Under the pieces are notes generated by a model. The model saw only the letters and a program-made list of their open reading frames with translations, searched no databases and was not told the origin of the DNA. From NCBI GenBank assembly GCA_020205615.1, contig CM035168.1, positions 126,862,795-126,926,794 on the forward strand: a stretch of 64,000 nucleotides of DNA, in the 5' to 3' direction. The translations under genes were made by a program, and so were the position numbers. The DNA comes from Panax quinquefolius (taxonomy: Eukaryota > Streptophyta > Magnoliopsida > Apiales > Araliaceae). Below, in pieces: positions 39,040 through 50,149 of the stretch (position 1 is its first letter; every line of letters begins with the position of its first letter).

Positions 39040-40429
39040 AACCCATTCTAAATGAGAAAATAGATAGATACTAAGATAGATCGCTTAAGAAATATGTGGG
39101 TATCAATGTGTGTATGACACACAACAAAGTTGTAAATAAAAAACAAAATGATATTCTAGAATATTTTGTTTGCATGTTTAAAATTGCATATTATCATAGT
39201 TAACTTCAAATCGTAAAAAGTCTTATATAAAGTGAAATTCATAGTTACCGGAAAGTACTCATATATTTCATTAATAAAGAGAAGGGTCCAAATGGTACTT
39301 TAAAGGAAAGTCTTTCGGTATCCTCTCAACTATAATTTTGTTAGATGTGTTCATTAACGCCAATGGTGAGCCATAACCACTAGACATGCTCGCTTTGAAC
39401 ATCACAAACTGGACAACTCGATTGTGTAAGTACAACATTATCTTCATTTGTAACCCATTCTAAAAGAATTTAAAAATGATGTTACCTTAGCTTCCAACTC
39501 GAAAACATGAGCCGGTGGTAAGACGCCAAATATTTACATCGCTTGCAATTTTGGAATCCTTTGTCAAGATGCAAAGATCATCGATTAGGATACAAGGTTT
39601 TCATGAGTCGAAGATAACTCCTATATTAACACACACCATGTTAGTCTAAACTATGACTTGAAATCGGTCAAAGAAAAAATTTGAGAAAGCGTTAAGGAAA
39701 GCAACCCTGTTTAAAAGCAGATAATAATGTTAATGAAGGTTATGAGTTATAAATTAACCTCTATAGATGAATCACAAACCAGAAACTTTCTCAACAGAGA
39801 TGGAGGTTAAAGTCAAATTAAACGAAATTGTTCTGGTAAAAGACACGGTAATATGGTATGCACCAAAACTATTCAGGTTAGAACGCAAACTCTTAAATCC
39901 TACAAATATAGAAGATGGGTTAGAAATAAGTAAAAACTAACTTGTAATAAATAACGAGAAAATGTCAAAATAAAAAAGATAAGAAACTTATCTTTTTTAG
40001 ACTTTACACCAAACTAGTTTCCTCGATGGTTGTGCACTATCAACTTAAAGTCGCAAGCCAAATACTTAAACTCCAAATCCAAACTCGATTGAAAAAGCTA
40101 GTAGTTTGGCACCATTTCATAAACCAAATTCCAAAATGCTCAATTGAAAATCCAAAGTTCCAAACAAAATAACCAAAGTCCAACAAATCCAAGTTCAATA
40201 CTCAATAGTAAACAAAGTAAATAGCTCATTCAGCGATTCAATTTAAAACTAAAATATAAACAACAACGATCATATCAATATTTTCTTTATCAGATCAAGA
40301 CTTGGGTCTCCAAGCTCACCTCTTGCATTGAATCTTCATCACCTATATTGTCAAGCAATTAATATTAATCCATGATATTATTTGCATATGTATTTATTTA
40401 TGTAAAAAACAAATTAATACTTACAATCA
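39040..40429. other. Unassigned interior of the hAT element
   Basis: No recognised gene. 39289-39316 is a 28-bp inverted copy of part of the captured kinase (complement of 38253-38280). The remaining sequence may include captured introns or exons that are too diverged to identify by eye. Confidence 0.5.
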
Positions 40430-42320
40430 TGCTTTTCTTAACCCTATACTACTTTCAACCAATCACATGCAAATCAAAGCTTCGAACTGTGTCGGGGCTT
40501 TAAAGACTCTGAACTGGTCGGACCCCTTCCCAAAGACTAAATGTTGATTCGGAGGCCACAGTAGTCACAGGTATGGACAATATATCTCTTGCCATCCTAG
40601 ACAAAACCTTGAATTTTAAAGTGTTTGTCTTCCACCATTTTAAAACATCAAAATTATCATCAACATTACAAATCAATCTCCCTTCTTCCAAGTAAATTTC
40701 CAAATCAGACTTCAAACACGGGGATGCAATGTCCATGTTTTGAGCCCAACTGTCAAACTCTGCTCTACTCTTGGTCTTACTCTTAGATCCACCAATGAAA
40801 CCATTGCTTTAACACTATTTTTAGCACTTGAAGTTTCACATCGACTATTAACAACTTTGCTCGCATTGTAAAAGCGCCACATATTCATCAAACAGGTTCT
40901 TGCAAAGCATTTTGAATAAGTGTTAAGTTCCTTTTGCTTCAAACTCACCGACATACATCTTTGAAAACAAAATATAACTAATTGCATCTTATATCTTGGA
41001 TCTAAGATAGATCTGATAACCATCAATAAGTTCAGATTGTCCCCAATATTTATCAAACTTCTCTTTCATCTTGTAAGCCATTTCTTTCATATATTCACAA
41101 TCATCAACAATAGTTTCATTCAACAACTCTTTGATTTTCCAAATCTCGGTAAAAACAGATTGGAAGTAGGATATTTCAATTGAAAAACACATTTGTTGCT
41201 TCATTAAACACTTCTAAAATTTAACAACCCTCTCAATTACGTCCCCAATCTTCCCTACTAGGCAAAGAGTTATAATGAAGGTCTCTCTCTCAGACAATGG
41301 GAACACATTCTTGAATTACAAAGCAGACTCTAACATGGCATATGTGGAGTTCCACCTAGTGGGGACATCTAAGATCAATCTTTTTGAAGATGGTAATTGT
41401 AAATTTTTCACAATCTCACCCAATTTATGAAGACGAGATGGAGACATTTTTAAGTACTTGACAGTCTCACGAACGTTTTGAATAACATTTTGGATAATTC
41501 CCAAACCATCTTGCACCATCAAGTTAAGAATGTGGGCACAACATCTAACATGAAATATTTTACCACTAAAATAAAGGCCACCTTTCAGTGTAAAATTATC
41601 CCTAAGTCAAGAGTCACAGTTGAATCATTTGCAGATGCATTATCAAGAGTCACAGTTGATATTTTATTTTCAATTCCCCACTCAGTTATACAATGCAAAA
41701 TAGAATCAGAAATCATAAGACCAGTGTGTGGAGGTGCCATGCTACAAAAATTAATAACCCTTTTATGCAAGTTCCAATCCGAATCCAAAAAATGAGCAGT
41801 GAGGCACATATAACCAATAGTTTGATTAGAAGTCCACAAATCAGATGTCAAACTTATTCTACTAATACCATCAAACAGAGCCTTAATTTTTTTCTTCTCT
41901 AAAGTATAAAGCTTCATGCAGTCATTCCTTACTGTCATCCTAGAAATGGGATCAAATCTTGGATTCAAAGTTTTCAAAAATAGTATGAAAAATTCATGCT
42001 CAATCATAATTAAAAGGGTATTCATGCACACATATCATCTTAGCAAAAATCTCCCTTACTTTTTTCTTTATCATACTTGAAGAAATTCAAGTTACCAGAT
42101 TTACCTTCAACTTCTAAAGTAGGATAAGATAATACCTGCTGCTTGGGATTTTCGGAACCAGAAATAGAAGCCAACCGAATAGAGCAGGAGTTCATGTGCC
42201 TATTCAAATGACGGTAGTAGACCTCAGATTCTCAAGAAGCAAGCCTTGAGTGGCAATGCTTCAGACTCAACCTTTTGGTTCCATCTTTTAATGTCACAAC
42301 GAAGAATTCGTCCCATGCTT
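40430..42320 (-). pseudogene. hAT transposase (RICESLEEPER/DAYSLEEPER-like), decayed
   Basis: Cut-and-paste transposase read on the minus strand across several frames. 42300-42190: BED zinc-finger remnant (WDEFFV, KDGTKR, KHCHSRLAS, YYRHLNRHMNSC), with the first expected Cys apparently lost. 41900-41740: RISLTSDLWTSNQTIGYMCL and HFLDSDWNLHKRVI, the core with the first catalytic Asp region. 41640-41600: VTLDNASAND, the second Asp region. About 41380-41345: LDVPTRWNSTYAML. About 41010: ILDPRYK. 40700-40500: hATC dimerisation domain (YLEEGRLI, FDVLKWWK, ARDILSIPVTTVASESTFS), continuing to FEALIC near 40460. The order and span, about 1.9 kb or 600+ codons, match the family, but stops and frameshifts break it into at least six pieces. 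A short direct duplication (ACAGTTGAATCATTTGCAGA region, 41615-41665) also disturbs the core. Confidence 0.85.
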
Positions 42321-42459
42321 TTGAGGGCTTTTTTTTTTTTTTCATGCTCGAACAATTTCAACCTCATCAAGAGCATTTTCAGTTGAGAATCACCATTAAG
42401 TTGAGGCCGATTTTCAGGTTTGTGTATTCGCTTTTCGAGATGGTCCAAATGGGTCTTCA

Positions 42460-43300
42460 ATCAAACTTATGATCTCATTGTTACCTCGAATAAACAAACA
42501 AAAAATTATCAGAAATCCAGAATTAGAGAAATTCAGACATCTCATATTCAAACTAATTAGTTAAGTATGAAGCAATAAGACCGCGTGATAGTATCATTTT
42601 CAAGCAATAACCTTCTAATGCATTTGGAGAGAATCTTCAAGGAGATTATAGAAATATATGGAAGTACAGGATGCATTATTTAAATGGAAACACCAACAAA
42701 TATTTATAATACATAATGCAGGGAAACATCATAGAATCAGTCATGCTCACATATTTGATGCACTAAAAATGTAAGTTGAACAAAAAAATTAGACTCCAAA
42801 ACCTTTATTGATGAGACAGTGCACTGTAAAGCCTGTAATACTCGTCCTCATATAAAGAGATCATATAAAATTATCGATATAAGCAGATATCAGTTACCAA
42901 AGGGCCTAAAGTGCACCCTACTATCAGACTAAAGATGTAATATATCAAAGGCTTACTTGCTAACAATAGTAAGAAACGTGCTGTTCATTAACTTTTTACA
43001 ATTAAGGGAAAAGGATTAACAATCTAAATAACATATTCCACAGTAACCAACATCAGATGCTTCATTCAGAATACAATCTAAATTCAACATGTTGCTCAAT
43101 AAGGATGACAAACTCCACTTTGCTGAGGTGTGTTGACACAAAAAGATTGATGTATGATACCTAAATCAGACAAGAGATAACCAACAACTCTTTTTATAAA
43201 CTCGGCCCATTATCGGACCTTTAGGTTATAATTGAACATTGAAAATGAGTATGAACATACTGAAAGAAAGACTGCAGAAAATTATACACTTGTGATTTTT
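42460..43300. other. hAT interior between transposase and Copia scrap
   Basis: No gene is seen. Contains TTTGATGCACTAAAAAT at 42754-42770, an exact inverted copy of 43295-43311. Probably the element's 5' untranslated or intron region. Confidence 0.45.
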
Positions 43301-43301
43301 A

Positions 43302-43471
43302 GTGCATCAAATAAGTCCAGGTCCATTTGGAAAAATCATCCATAAGAGTCAAAAGATAAGAACAATCATTATGAGTTTAATGTCTATAGGGTCCCCAAAC
43401 ATCACAATGAATCAATTCAAAATTTTGAGTAAGATGTACTCGTGCAAGACTTAATGTAAAATGGTATTCTA
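43302..43471 (-). pseudogene. Ty1/Copia integrase fragment inside the hAT element
   Basis: The minus strand reads FTLSLARVHLTQNFELIHCD then VWGPYRH, a stop, then THNDCSYLLTLMDDFSKWTW then TYLMH. This is the Copia integrase core start, including the first catalytic Asp in HCDVWGPY and the DDFS(R/K)WTW motif. About 57 codons with one internal stop. It is a nested insertion remnant or captured piece. Confidence 0.8.
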
Positions 43472-43652
43472 AACTGTTGACACATCACAAGAAAGATGTG
43501 TTCATTCCTTATTACTTAGGAGACTTAGAATCTTAGACTCTTAGTAAGAACAGAAAAAGACGGATGACTAAGTCTGGAATGCCACAAATTGACACATCAC
43601 AATATATCATGTTTTTTTTTGCTGTCATATATCATGTTACAGATGCAAGAAT

Positions 43653-43655
<3 letters not shown>

Positions 43656-43688
<33 letters not shown>
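43656..43688. repeat. (TA)n microsatellite
   Basis: About 16 TA units inside the hAT element. Confidence 0.9.
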
Positions 43689-43693
<5 letters not shown>

Positions 43694-44079
43694 AAATCAG
43701 TAAATAGTTAACAATAAATCAGATGTGTAAATAGTTAACAAAGCACATGAACATAACATTACATAAATCGATAAAATCTAATCTTTCAAAATCGCATACC
43801 CATCAACAAAAAATTACAGATCTATACTGAACATACCTGAAGCATCAAAGTGTTCCATTGAATAAGATCGAATTGAAACTTGAAAGCTAAAAATTAGGGT
43901 TTAAATTTTTTGATTGGGAATTTTTGGAATAACAAAACTATAGAAGTAATCAGAAGAAGAATATATATTATATATATAAGTAAGAACAGACTTACACGCA
44001 TCACTTCGACCTTTATGGCTTCAGCTTCATCAATTGTGTTTTGGAAATAGGACTTTATGATTCTAAGATTGGCGAAGAG

Positions 44080-44417
44080 GCCATTGAAGAGTCGGTAGTC
44101 TCGAGAGTCGAGAGGGAGAGGCGATTGAAGAGTCGGTACTCGGTAGTCTCGAGAGTCGAGAGGGAGAGCAAGTACCGAACGTCCGAACCCTTGAACGAGT
44201 CGAGCAAGGATCGATTAAGGATCAGATGAAAGAGGATGGCTCGAACCCTAAAATGAGCGAAAGTAAGATCGCTTTCGATTCGATATCGAGATTATATCCC
44301 AAAAACGAGCCTTTGGCCCATATTCGACTCGAATGTTATCAAACCCGAGACTCGGATCATATTTTTGGGTCGAATCCGAATCGGGTACCGAATTACTCGG
44401 ATCGTTTTTCACCCCTG
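44080..44417. repeat. Right hAT subterminal repeats and terminus
   Basis: GGTAGTCTCGAGAGTCGAGAG occurs twice (44093 and 44141), followed by many CGACTCG / ACTCGGAT motifs and the terminus TTTTTCACCCCTG. The plus-strand ORFs here are repeat artefacts that mirror the left end. Confidence 0.7.
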
Positions 44418-44425
44418 GCATGCAT
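44418..44425. other. Right 8-bp target-site duplication GCATGCAT
   Basis: Exact partner of 37164-37171. Confidence 0.85.
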
Positions 44426-44535
44426 CGATCAAATAAGTAAATTAATAATAATGGATCCAAATTTTGGGGTAAAGGAAAAGGATTAGTGGGAAAGGTTTAG
44501 CCGTTTAGCTCAAGCTAGCCATGCATTTTGGAAAG

Positions 44536-44568
44536 CATACATACATACATACATACATACATACATAC
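44536..44568. repeat. (CATA)n microsatellite
   Basis: About eight perfect CATA units. Confidence 0.9.
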
Positions 44569-45258
44569 GTTGTATTCATTCCGATGCACATGTTGTTGAT
44601 CCTCTGTCTTTCAAATCAAGCCATACCAAATTCTCCCAAATCGAAAGTGAATTTTGTTGTTGCTGATCCCAAATCCAAATTAATATTATATTATAATTTA
44701 AATTTTTTTATAAATTAAGCAAAATTTTGTTAAAAAAAATTATTTTTAAGTTTTAAAACAAAATGAGTATATACATCTGCTTAATGTTGCACGTGTGTGT
44801 GTGTGTAAGAACGTAGAACGTTTGTTAAACTAGGATCTAGGAGGATAAGGTAGAATATTCCATTTATCATCTTTTTCTTGAATTAATTTTAAAAATTAAT
44901 AATGATCAAATAATATAAAATAGATAGTGCATTATACATGAATGAATCAACATCCTATTTTCTTAAGCTTTTTAATATAATTAAGTTTCAAATACTATAC
45001 ATATATATGTGTATGTATGTACACCGTACGTTTTGGAAATAAAATGATGAATATTAATTGTCTGTCCTTTTATATATATAGGGATGTATATATATACAAG
45101 AATAGATACATAAGAGATTTATGTATTTAGGTTTTTAGACTATAACGACGATTCATCCGTCACCATGTATATAATAACTATATAAATCTGGTCATGTCAT
45201 AATTTCAAAAAACCGTCATTATAAATGGCCATGTAGAATACACAATCAGATATATATA

Positions 45259-45259
45259 C

Positions 45260-45310
<51 letters not shown>

Positions 45311-45546
45311 TGCAGATCAGTGTATCACTTATCTCTACTCGTGTATTCACTCCTTTATGACGGATTTCTCGTGAAGCGGTTTTATTATACAATGATGCGT
45401 TTATATTTTTAGCGACACTATATATTGTTCGTCATACTAAAAATATAGACGGACGGTTGTAATATAACCAAAATCATCGTTCATTCGATCATAAAAAAGG
45501 TAAGACGAAATGAAGAAATAAAATAAGATGATGACTGATCCGGATC

Positions 45547-45582
<36 letters not shown>
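45259..45582. mobile_element. Second element flanked by (TA)n arrays
   Basis: A unit of about 241 bp (45309-45549) between (TA)n at 45259-45308 and 45550-45582. Ends share only GATCAGT in inverted form, but the interior has TTAGCGACAC, GACGGACGG and CATCGTTCATTCGATC, echoing the element at 11687-11915 (CGTCGCTAAA, CGTCCATTCGTTCG). Confidence 0.45.
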
Positions 45583-45585
<3 letters not shown>

Positions 45586-47534
45586 CTAAACTGAGCCTGC
45601 TATATTAGACCAGCAAACATGGGGCCATTTGAGGGGAGGGAACGGGAGGAGAGGGAAGGGGGGCGGGGGACCATTGGTGACGAAATGCAGGAGAACGACG
45701 TTTCTTAATTACGAATACTGTAATGCCCCTCCTCATTAATTCAATAATTTCACAAGAGCTTTTCAAACAACTTTCTCGTCTTAGTTGCATCACATCACTC
45801 ATTTGAGTATCTTTTTCCAAGTTTGGATAGGCTTTTGTTCCATTTACCTACCTAGCCTATATCTATAGTAAAGAATATAAAATTTCACTAAATTTTGGTA
45901 CCATTCTCATCCAAAATAAGAATTTAATGTTATTAAATTAATTTAAAAACTGATATTTCCACACTTTAAATTGATATTTTCACATGAATCTCATGAAAGC
46001 GAGATTCACTCATTAAAATATCAGTTACCGATTAATTTTTATCCCAATTTATCATTTATTGTTATTAAACTAAAGAATATAAAGCCTCACTTAATTTTGG
46101 CAACCACATATTTTGGTACCATTTTCATCTCAAATAAGAATTTAATGCTACTAAATTAATTTTTATCCTAATTTATGTCATCGATCCCAATTTATCATTT
46201 ATTATTATTAACCTATTATAATTTAGCATTTATTTTAGTAATAATGCCTTATGACTCGAAATAAATTCGAAGAGTTTAATCGATACTCTCCGCTTGAACT
46301 TTTATGGGAAATGATTTATAATAAATATTTTCTATTGATTAAAAATGAACAAATACTATCTCTATCGTTCAATATAAGAACCAACGACCAAAATTATAAT
46401 TGAAAAATTTACGTTCACTACTGTTAATTGACAAATTAAATATTTATAAATATTAATTAAAACAAACCGTTGCCTCGCACGAGTTAGAAAGCTGGTTATT
46501 TTCTCAATGCCATAAAACAACTCATAGATATATCCATACTAGTATTATACTTTCACAATTTCAAAGTTTGGAAATATTTTTATTTTATATTACAATCCTG
46601 TATTTATAATTTAATTACACCGTCTCAATTTCCCAAGTATGTTACTGAGTAAGAATACGATTTTGTCACAAAATACAGGTTCCATCAAATCGTCTGGACC
46701 TACAAAACAAAATCATGCTCCATCAATAGGATTGAGAGATGTTACCGCCCTTTGATTTGTTTTTGAACATTTAATAGATGGACACGTATTACTGAGGAGT
46801 GAGGACAAGCACAGAATAAAGCTCAAGAAAACGACAAGTTATATACTTGCTAAATTTATTTATTTTTTGAAATTAACTGCAGTAAAATTATTTAGGTGCT
46901 TTGCATTTCTCTGAATCCCTGACCCTGACCATGGCCATGGCCATCATCACCACATGCTCCACAAACTGAACTGACAAAATATCCTTTTTTAGATTTAGGA
47001 AGTTTTGCATTATTACTACTTTCAAATTATCGTATATAATATACAGTTAATTTCATGATAAATTACACATGGAGAGAAATTATTTTTATCTGTATGTTAA
47101 TATTGTATTGATCAATTGACCAATATTAACTTCATATTAATACGTCCCCAAATTTTAAAACAAGGGTATGCATGTGAGATTGGTGGGTATTTCATTCAAA
47201 AGAAATTTGAATTTTCAAAGGAAATTTGCTCATTTTTCTTGGCCTGTTGCTTAATTTCTAATTTGACCATATGTTTGATACGCAAGTTACAAGTAGGAGT
47301 AGGAGTAGAACTATTCTTTTTGAAGCGGATGAAGCATTTTCCAAAAAGTAACACCAATCCAACGGTCTTAGTACATTAATTAATTAATTCAAAGAGTCAA
47401 GGTCCAAATTTGCACCCGTCTGGTAATCAAATCCAAATTTATCACCAAACCATCTACAGAATTTATATGAAAGGGAAATATGAATTTCATTAGGTGATGC
47501 ATGATCATAAAATCGTCAAACAGGTTTTTTATAC

Positions 47535-47565
<31 letters not shown>

Positions 47566-48347
47566 TGTACATTGCTAGTCAGATTTAATTAAAAAGTAAT
47601 TAAGTTTAAAATTTGATAATAAACATGAATGAAATTATTATTTTTTTTGTTACAAAATTAAAGATATATTACTTCTAAAATTCAAACTAATTAATACAAA
47701 TCTATTTGAAGTTAGTATAAATAACTATATTATTATAAACTAACTAATAATATCATAGTTGTTGTTTTTAAAAAGTTGGATAAATTTAAGATTTTTCAAA
47801 ATGTCTTAAAAAGTCAAAACGTACATGTGATTCTGAAGCAGATGTGAATTTTAAAATGTAATAAATCTTTGAAAATGTGTTTTTATTTACAAGCATTTCT
47901 GCAATTTCAGTAATTAATTTATTTTTTTATTGCAAAGTTTAATTGGGGAAGAAACATTGATGCAGTAGAACGAGAGAGTAAAAGAAAACTAAATAAATTG
48001 ACTAGCAACAAACATGTGATTGAATTCCAGTAAGCCTAGGTTGACCCAAACAATTCAAAGTTGAACAATTAATTAATTCCACAAGGACTAATTAGATTAC
48101 CCAAATTTGAAACCGTCCGGTATGCATGTTGGCCGGCCGGCCGGGGTTAGACAATTCTCTGGGGAAAAAATAATGAAAAATTGAAGAAATAGTGGTAGTA
48201 GTAGTAATAATCAACCGGAAAATTCTCTAATTTTGGATCTCCATCAGTTGATTAACATAAATATCATATCATAAACGAAGCTATTCCATGCATGATTTTG
48301 GTTTTGTTTTTGGGTTTAATTGAATTGGGAATGATATGAAATACATA

Positions 48348-48554
48348 CTATTGATTCAAAACCAAATGCTTGGAACAAAGAGTACACAGATACTTGCGCT
48401 TGATCCTGAAGCAAATGGGGATTAGAAAGCAGAACCTGGTTTGGGTCTCCACGTCCACCGCCTGCACCTTCCCTCCACAGTGAGGGCAATTTCCGGAAGC
48501 TTCTTTTCTCCCCAGTTCTCTCTCCTCCTCCACTTCATCACACACCAAACACAT
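48348..48554 (-). CDS. Small two-CxxC (zinc-ribbon-like) plant protein, copy 2
   Basis: A 68-aa single-exon ORF on the minus strand, start MCLVCDEVEEERELGRK. It has CPHCGGKV (Cys 23 and 26), Cys 42 and CTLCSKHL (Cys 57 and 60), separated by an aromatic/basic middle segment. It aligns end to end with copy 1 at 18886-19089 with roughly 60% identity by eye, the same orientation and the same cysteine spacing to within one residue. A single zinc-binding ribbon is the likely fold (inference); the molecular role is unknown. A TATA box at 48616-48622 lies about 62 bp upstream of the start codon. This is the better preserved copy: it keeps the short Met-Cys-Leu-Val-Cys start. Confidence 0.8.
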   Translation of the reverse strand: MCLVCDEVEEERELGRKEASGNCPHCGGKVQAVDVETQTRFCFLIPICFRIKRKYLCTLCSKHLVLNQ

Positions 48555-48615
48555 TCTTATTTAATTCCCAAGTATTGATATATGCAGGTTAATTAATTGG
48601 ATTTGTGGATTCCTC

Positions 48616-48622
48616 TTTTATA
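48616..48622 (-). promoter_or_regulatory. TATA box of zinc-ribbon gene 2
   Basis: Reverse-strand TATAAAA about 62 bp upstream of the ATG, a plausible core promoter with a leader of about 30 nt. Confidence 0.55.
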
Positions 48623-48659
48623 CTATGTGAGTATTCAATTGAGAATATTTGAGACATTT

Positions 48660-50149
48660 CGGTCGGCAATCGGCATAGGCACCATCGTTTTCGCTCAAGT
48701 TTCTTTTTAACGCACGCGTGGTTAGTTTCTACCAAAGCAAGTCCCACGTGAGGGTCTACAGATTACGTGAGTTTTTCATTTATCGAAAGAACTATAGAAA
48801 ATATATTAGAATTAAATATATAGAAAAATGATTCATAAATATGAATTTTTATAGAGCATATATCATTTATACTATTAAAGATAAAAAAAAAACTTTCAAT
48901 ATTAGAAATTGAAAATCGACATCCGCTACTACTATTAATAACAGACGTTTAAAAAAAATAATTAATAAACCCTTAAATGTTAAGTCAAACCCTTATTCTG
49001 ATTAGCGTCCACTACTAATAATAGTGAATGATGTGTTTTTTTACTATTCGCTACTATTAGTAGTGGATGTTGATTTTTAATTTTTAATTCTGACCTTGTT
49101 TTCAATTATATAAATGGTATATTTTCTATAAGGATCCATAGCAAATACATACTATAGATCATTATATTTAATAGAGTTGACAAGAAATCTACCTTATTTA
49201 TGAAACAAAATCGTTGATAAAATCTTAGTTTAGTGATTAAAATTAAGGTACTGTAGTATTTAAGTATCAAGTTTGTGATTAAGGTTATGAAAAACTCAAA
49301 AACATGCCGATTTTTCATCTAATTTTGAATACAATAACAATCATCTATCATTGTAGAGAAAATCACCCTTTACATGAAGAGAAATAAAGCTCCTAAAAGA
49401 AAAAAAAACATGACTCAGCACAAGATTTGGAAGAAAAAAAAATTTTACTCTAAATTACGTGAGAGTAATTTTAAAATTTTTTACAAATGGAAAGGACTTT
49501 AAAAATTTTCATTCAATTATATATATATTTGAATTAAATATATAATAGAGTTTAAGGAATAACTATCTTATTTATGAAAGAAATTCATTATAAACTTTTG
49601 TCCTAAGTAGAAAAATTAAAAATATGAAAAAACTCGAAAATCTGTCTAATTCTCATCAAAATATAAAATTACTATTTTCCCCATGTAATTTACACTACCA
49701 CTTAGCACTAGTGTTTGGAATAAGATTCTAAAAACAAGTGAAATTAATTTTAGAAGAGGGTAAGTAAATGCTACATAAGCAGTATGAGATCTAATGATTT
49801 TTTTAATTACTTAAATTTTTATTTAAAAATAATATTTTTATTTAAATATGAAACAAGTTATATTCTTAAAATGTCTTAAATGGAGTCCAGCTCACACATT
49901 TTCCTAGAAATTGATTATGAATTTGAGCAAGGATTATGATTGGACAATTTAACATGCATATAAGATCTTAACTTTACAATCAATAATAGTAAACTAAAAA
50001 ATTGTCATCACTTTTTTGGTTAATTTGTGGTGGTCAATATGACCGAACTACCCATTCTCGAGAGGTGGACATCAGTTTGGATCGCATTGTTAAAATAATT
50101 AAAATGTAAAAAGCGAATAATGCAAGAAAAAGGAATAATATCATTCCGA
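48660..50149. other. AT-rich intergenic DNA
   Basis: No recognised gene. 48900-49090 contains inverted pieces (GAAAATCGACATCCGCTACTA against TAGTAGTGGATGTTGATTTT), a possible small hairpin element. Confidence 0.5.
48905..49085. repeat. Imperfect inverted repeat, possible MITE
   Basis: Left ATTGAAAATCGACATCCGCTACTACTATTA and right TACTATTAGTAGTGGATGTTGATTTTTAAT are near reverse complements about 130 bp apart. No coding content. Confidence 0.5.

Larger units (their letters stand above)
37172..44417 (-). mobile_element. hAT transposon (7.2 kb) carrying captured host-gene fragments
   Basis: Termini are TAGGGGTGAAAA (left) and the reverse complement of the right end, CAGGGGTGAAAA, which is a 12-bp terminal inverted repeat with one mismatch. 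An exact 8-bp GCATGCAT duplication flanks it. Subterminal regions (37180-37400 and 44080-44410) are unusually rich in CGACTCGG / CTCGAGTC motifs, as expected for hAT transposase-binding repeats. Inside, all on the minus strand, are a decayed BED-hAT transposase (40430-42320), fragments of alanyl-tRNA synthetase (37695-38120) and an LRR receptor kinase (38235-39030), and a Copia integrase scrap (43302-43471). The transposase is broken, so the element is immobile by itself. Confidence 0.88.
44426..48347. other. AT-rich intergenic host DNA
   Basis: No recognised gene. Contains (CATA)n at 44536-44568, a (TA)n-flanked element at 45259-45582, a purine/G-rich patch at 45625-45670, (AC)n at 47546-47565 and GGCCGGCCGGCCGG at 48132-48145. 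The short ORFs have no motif. Confidence 0.65.

Noticed and set aside
40500..42472. Functional BED-type hAT-derived gene (domesticated RICESLEEPER)
   Set aside because: The frame is broken in at least six places, and the sequence still lies between intact transposon termini with a target duplication.
44041..44486. Plus-strand ORFs of 62 and 86 codons
   Set aside because: Same reason: right hAT subterminal repeats. The second ORF crosses the terminus and target duplication into host DNA.
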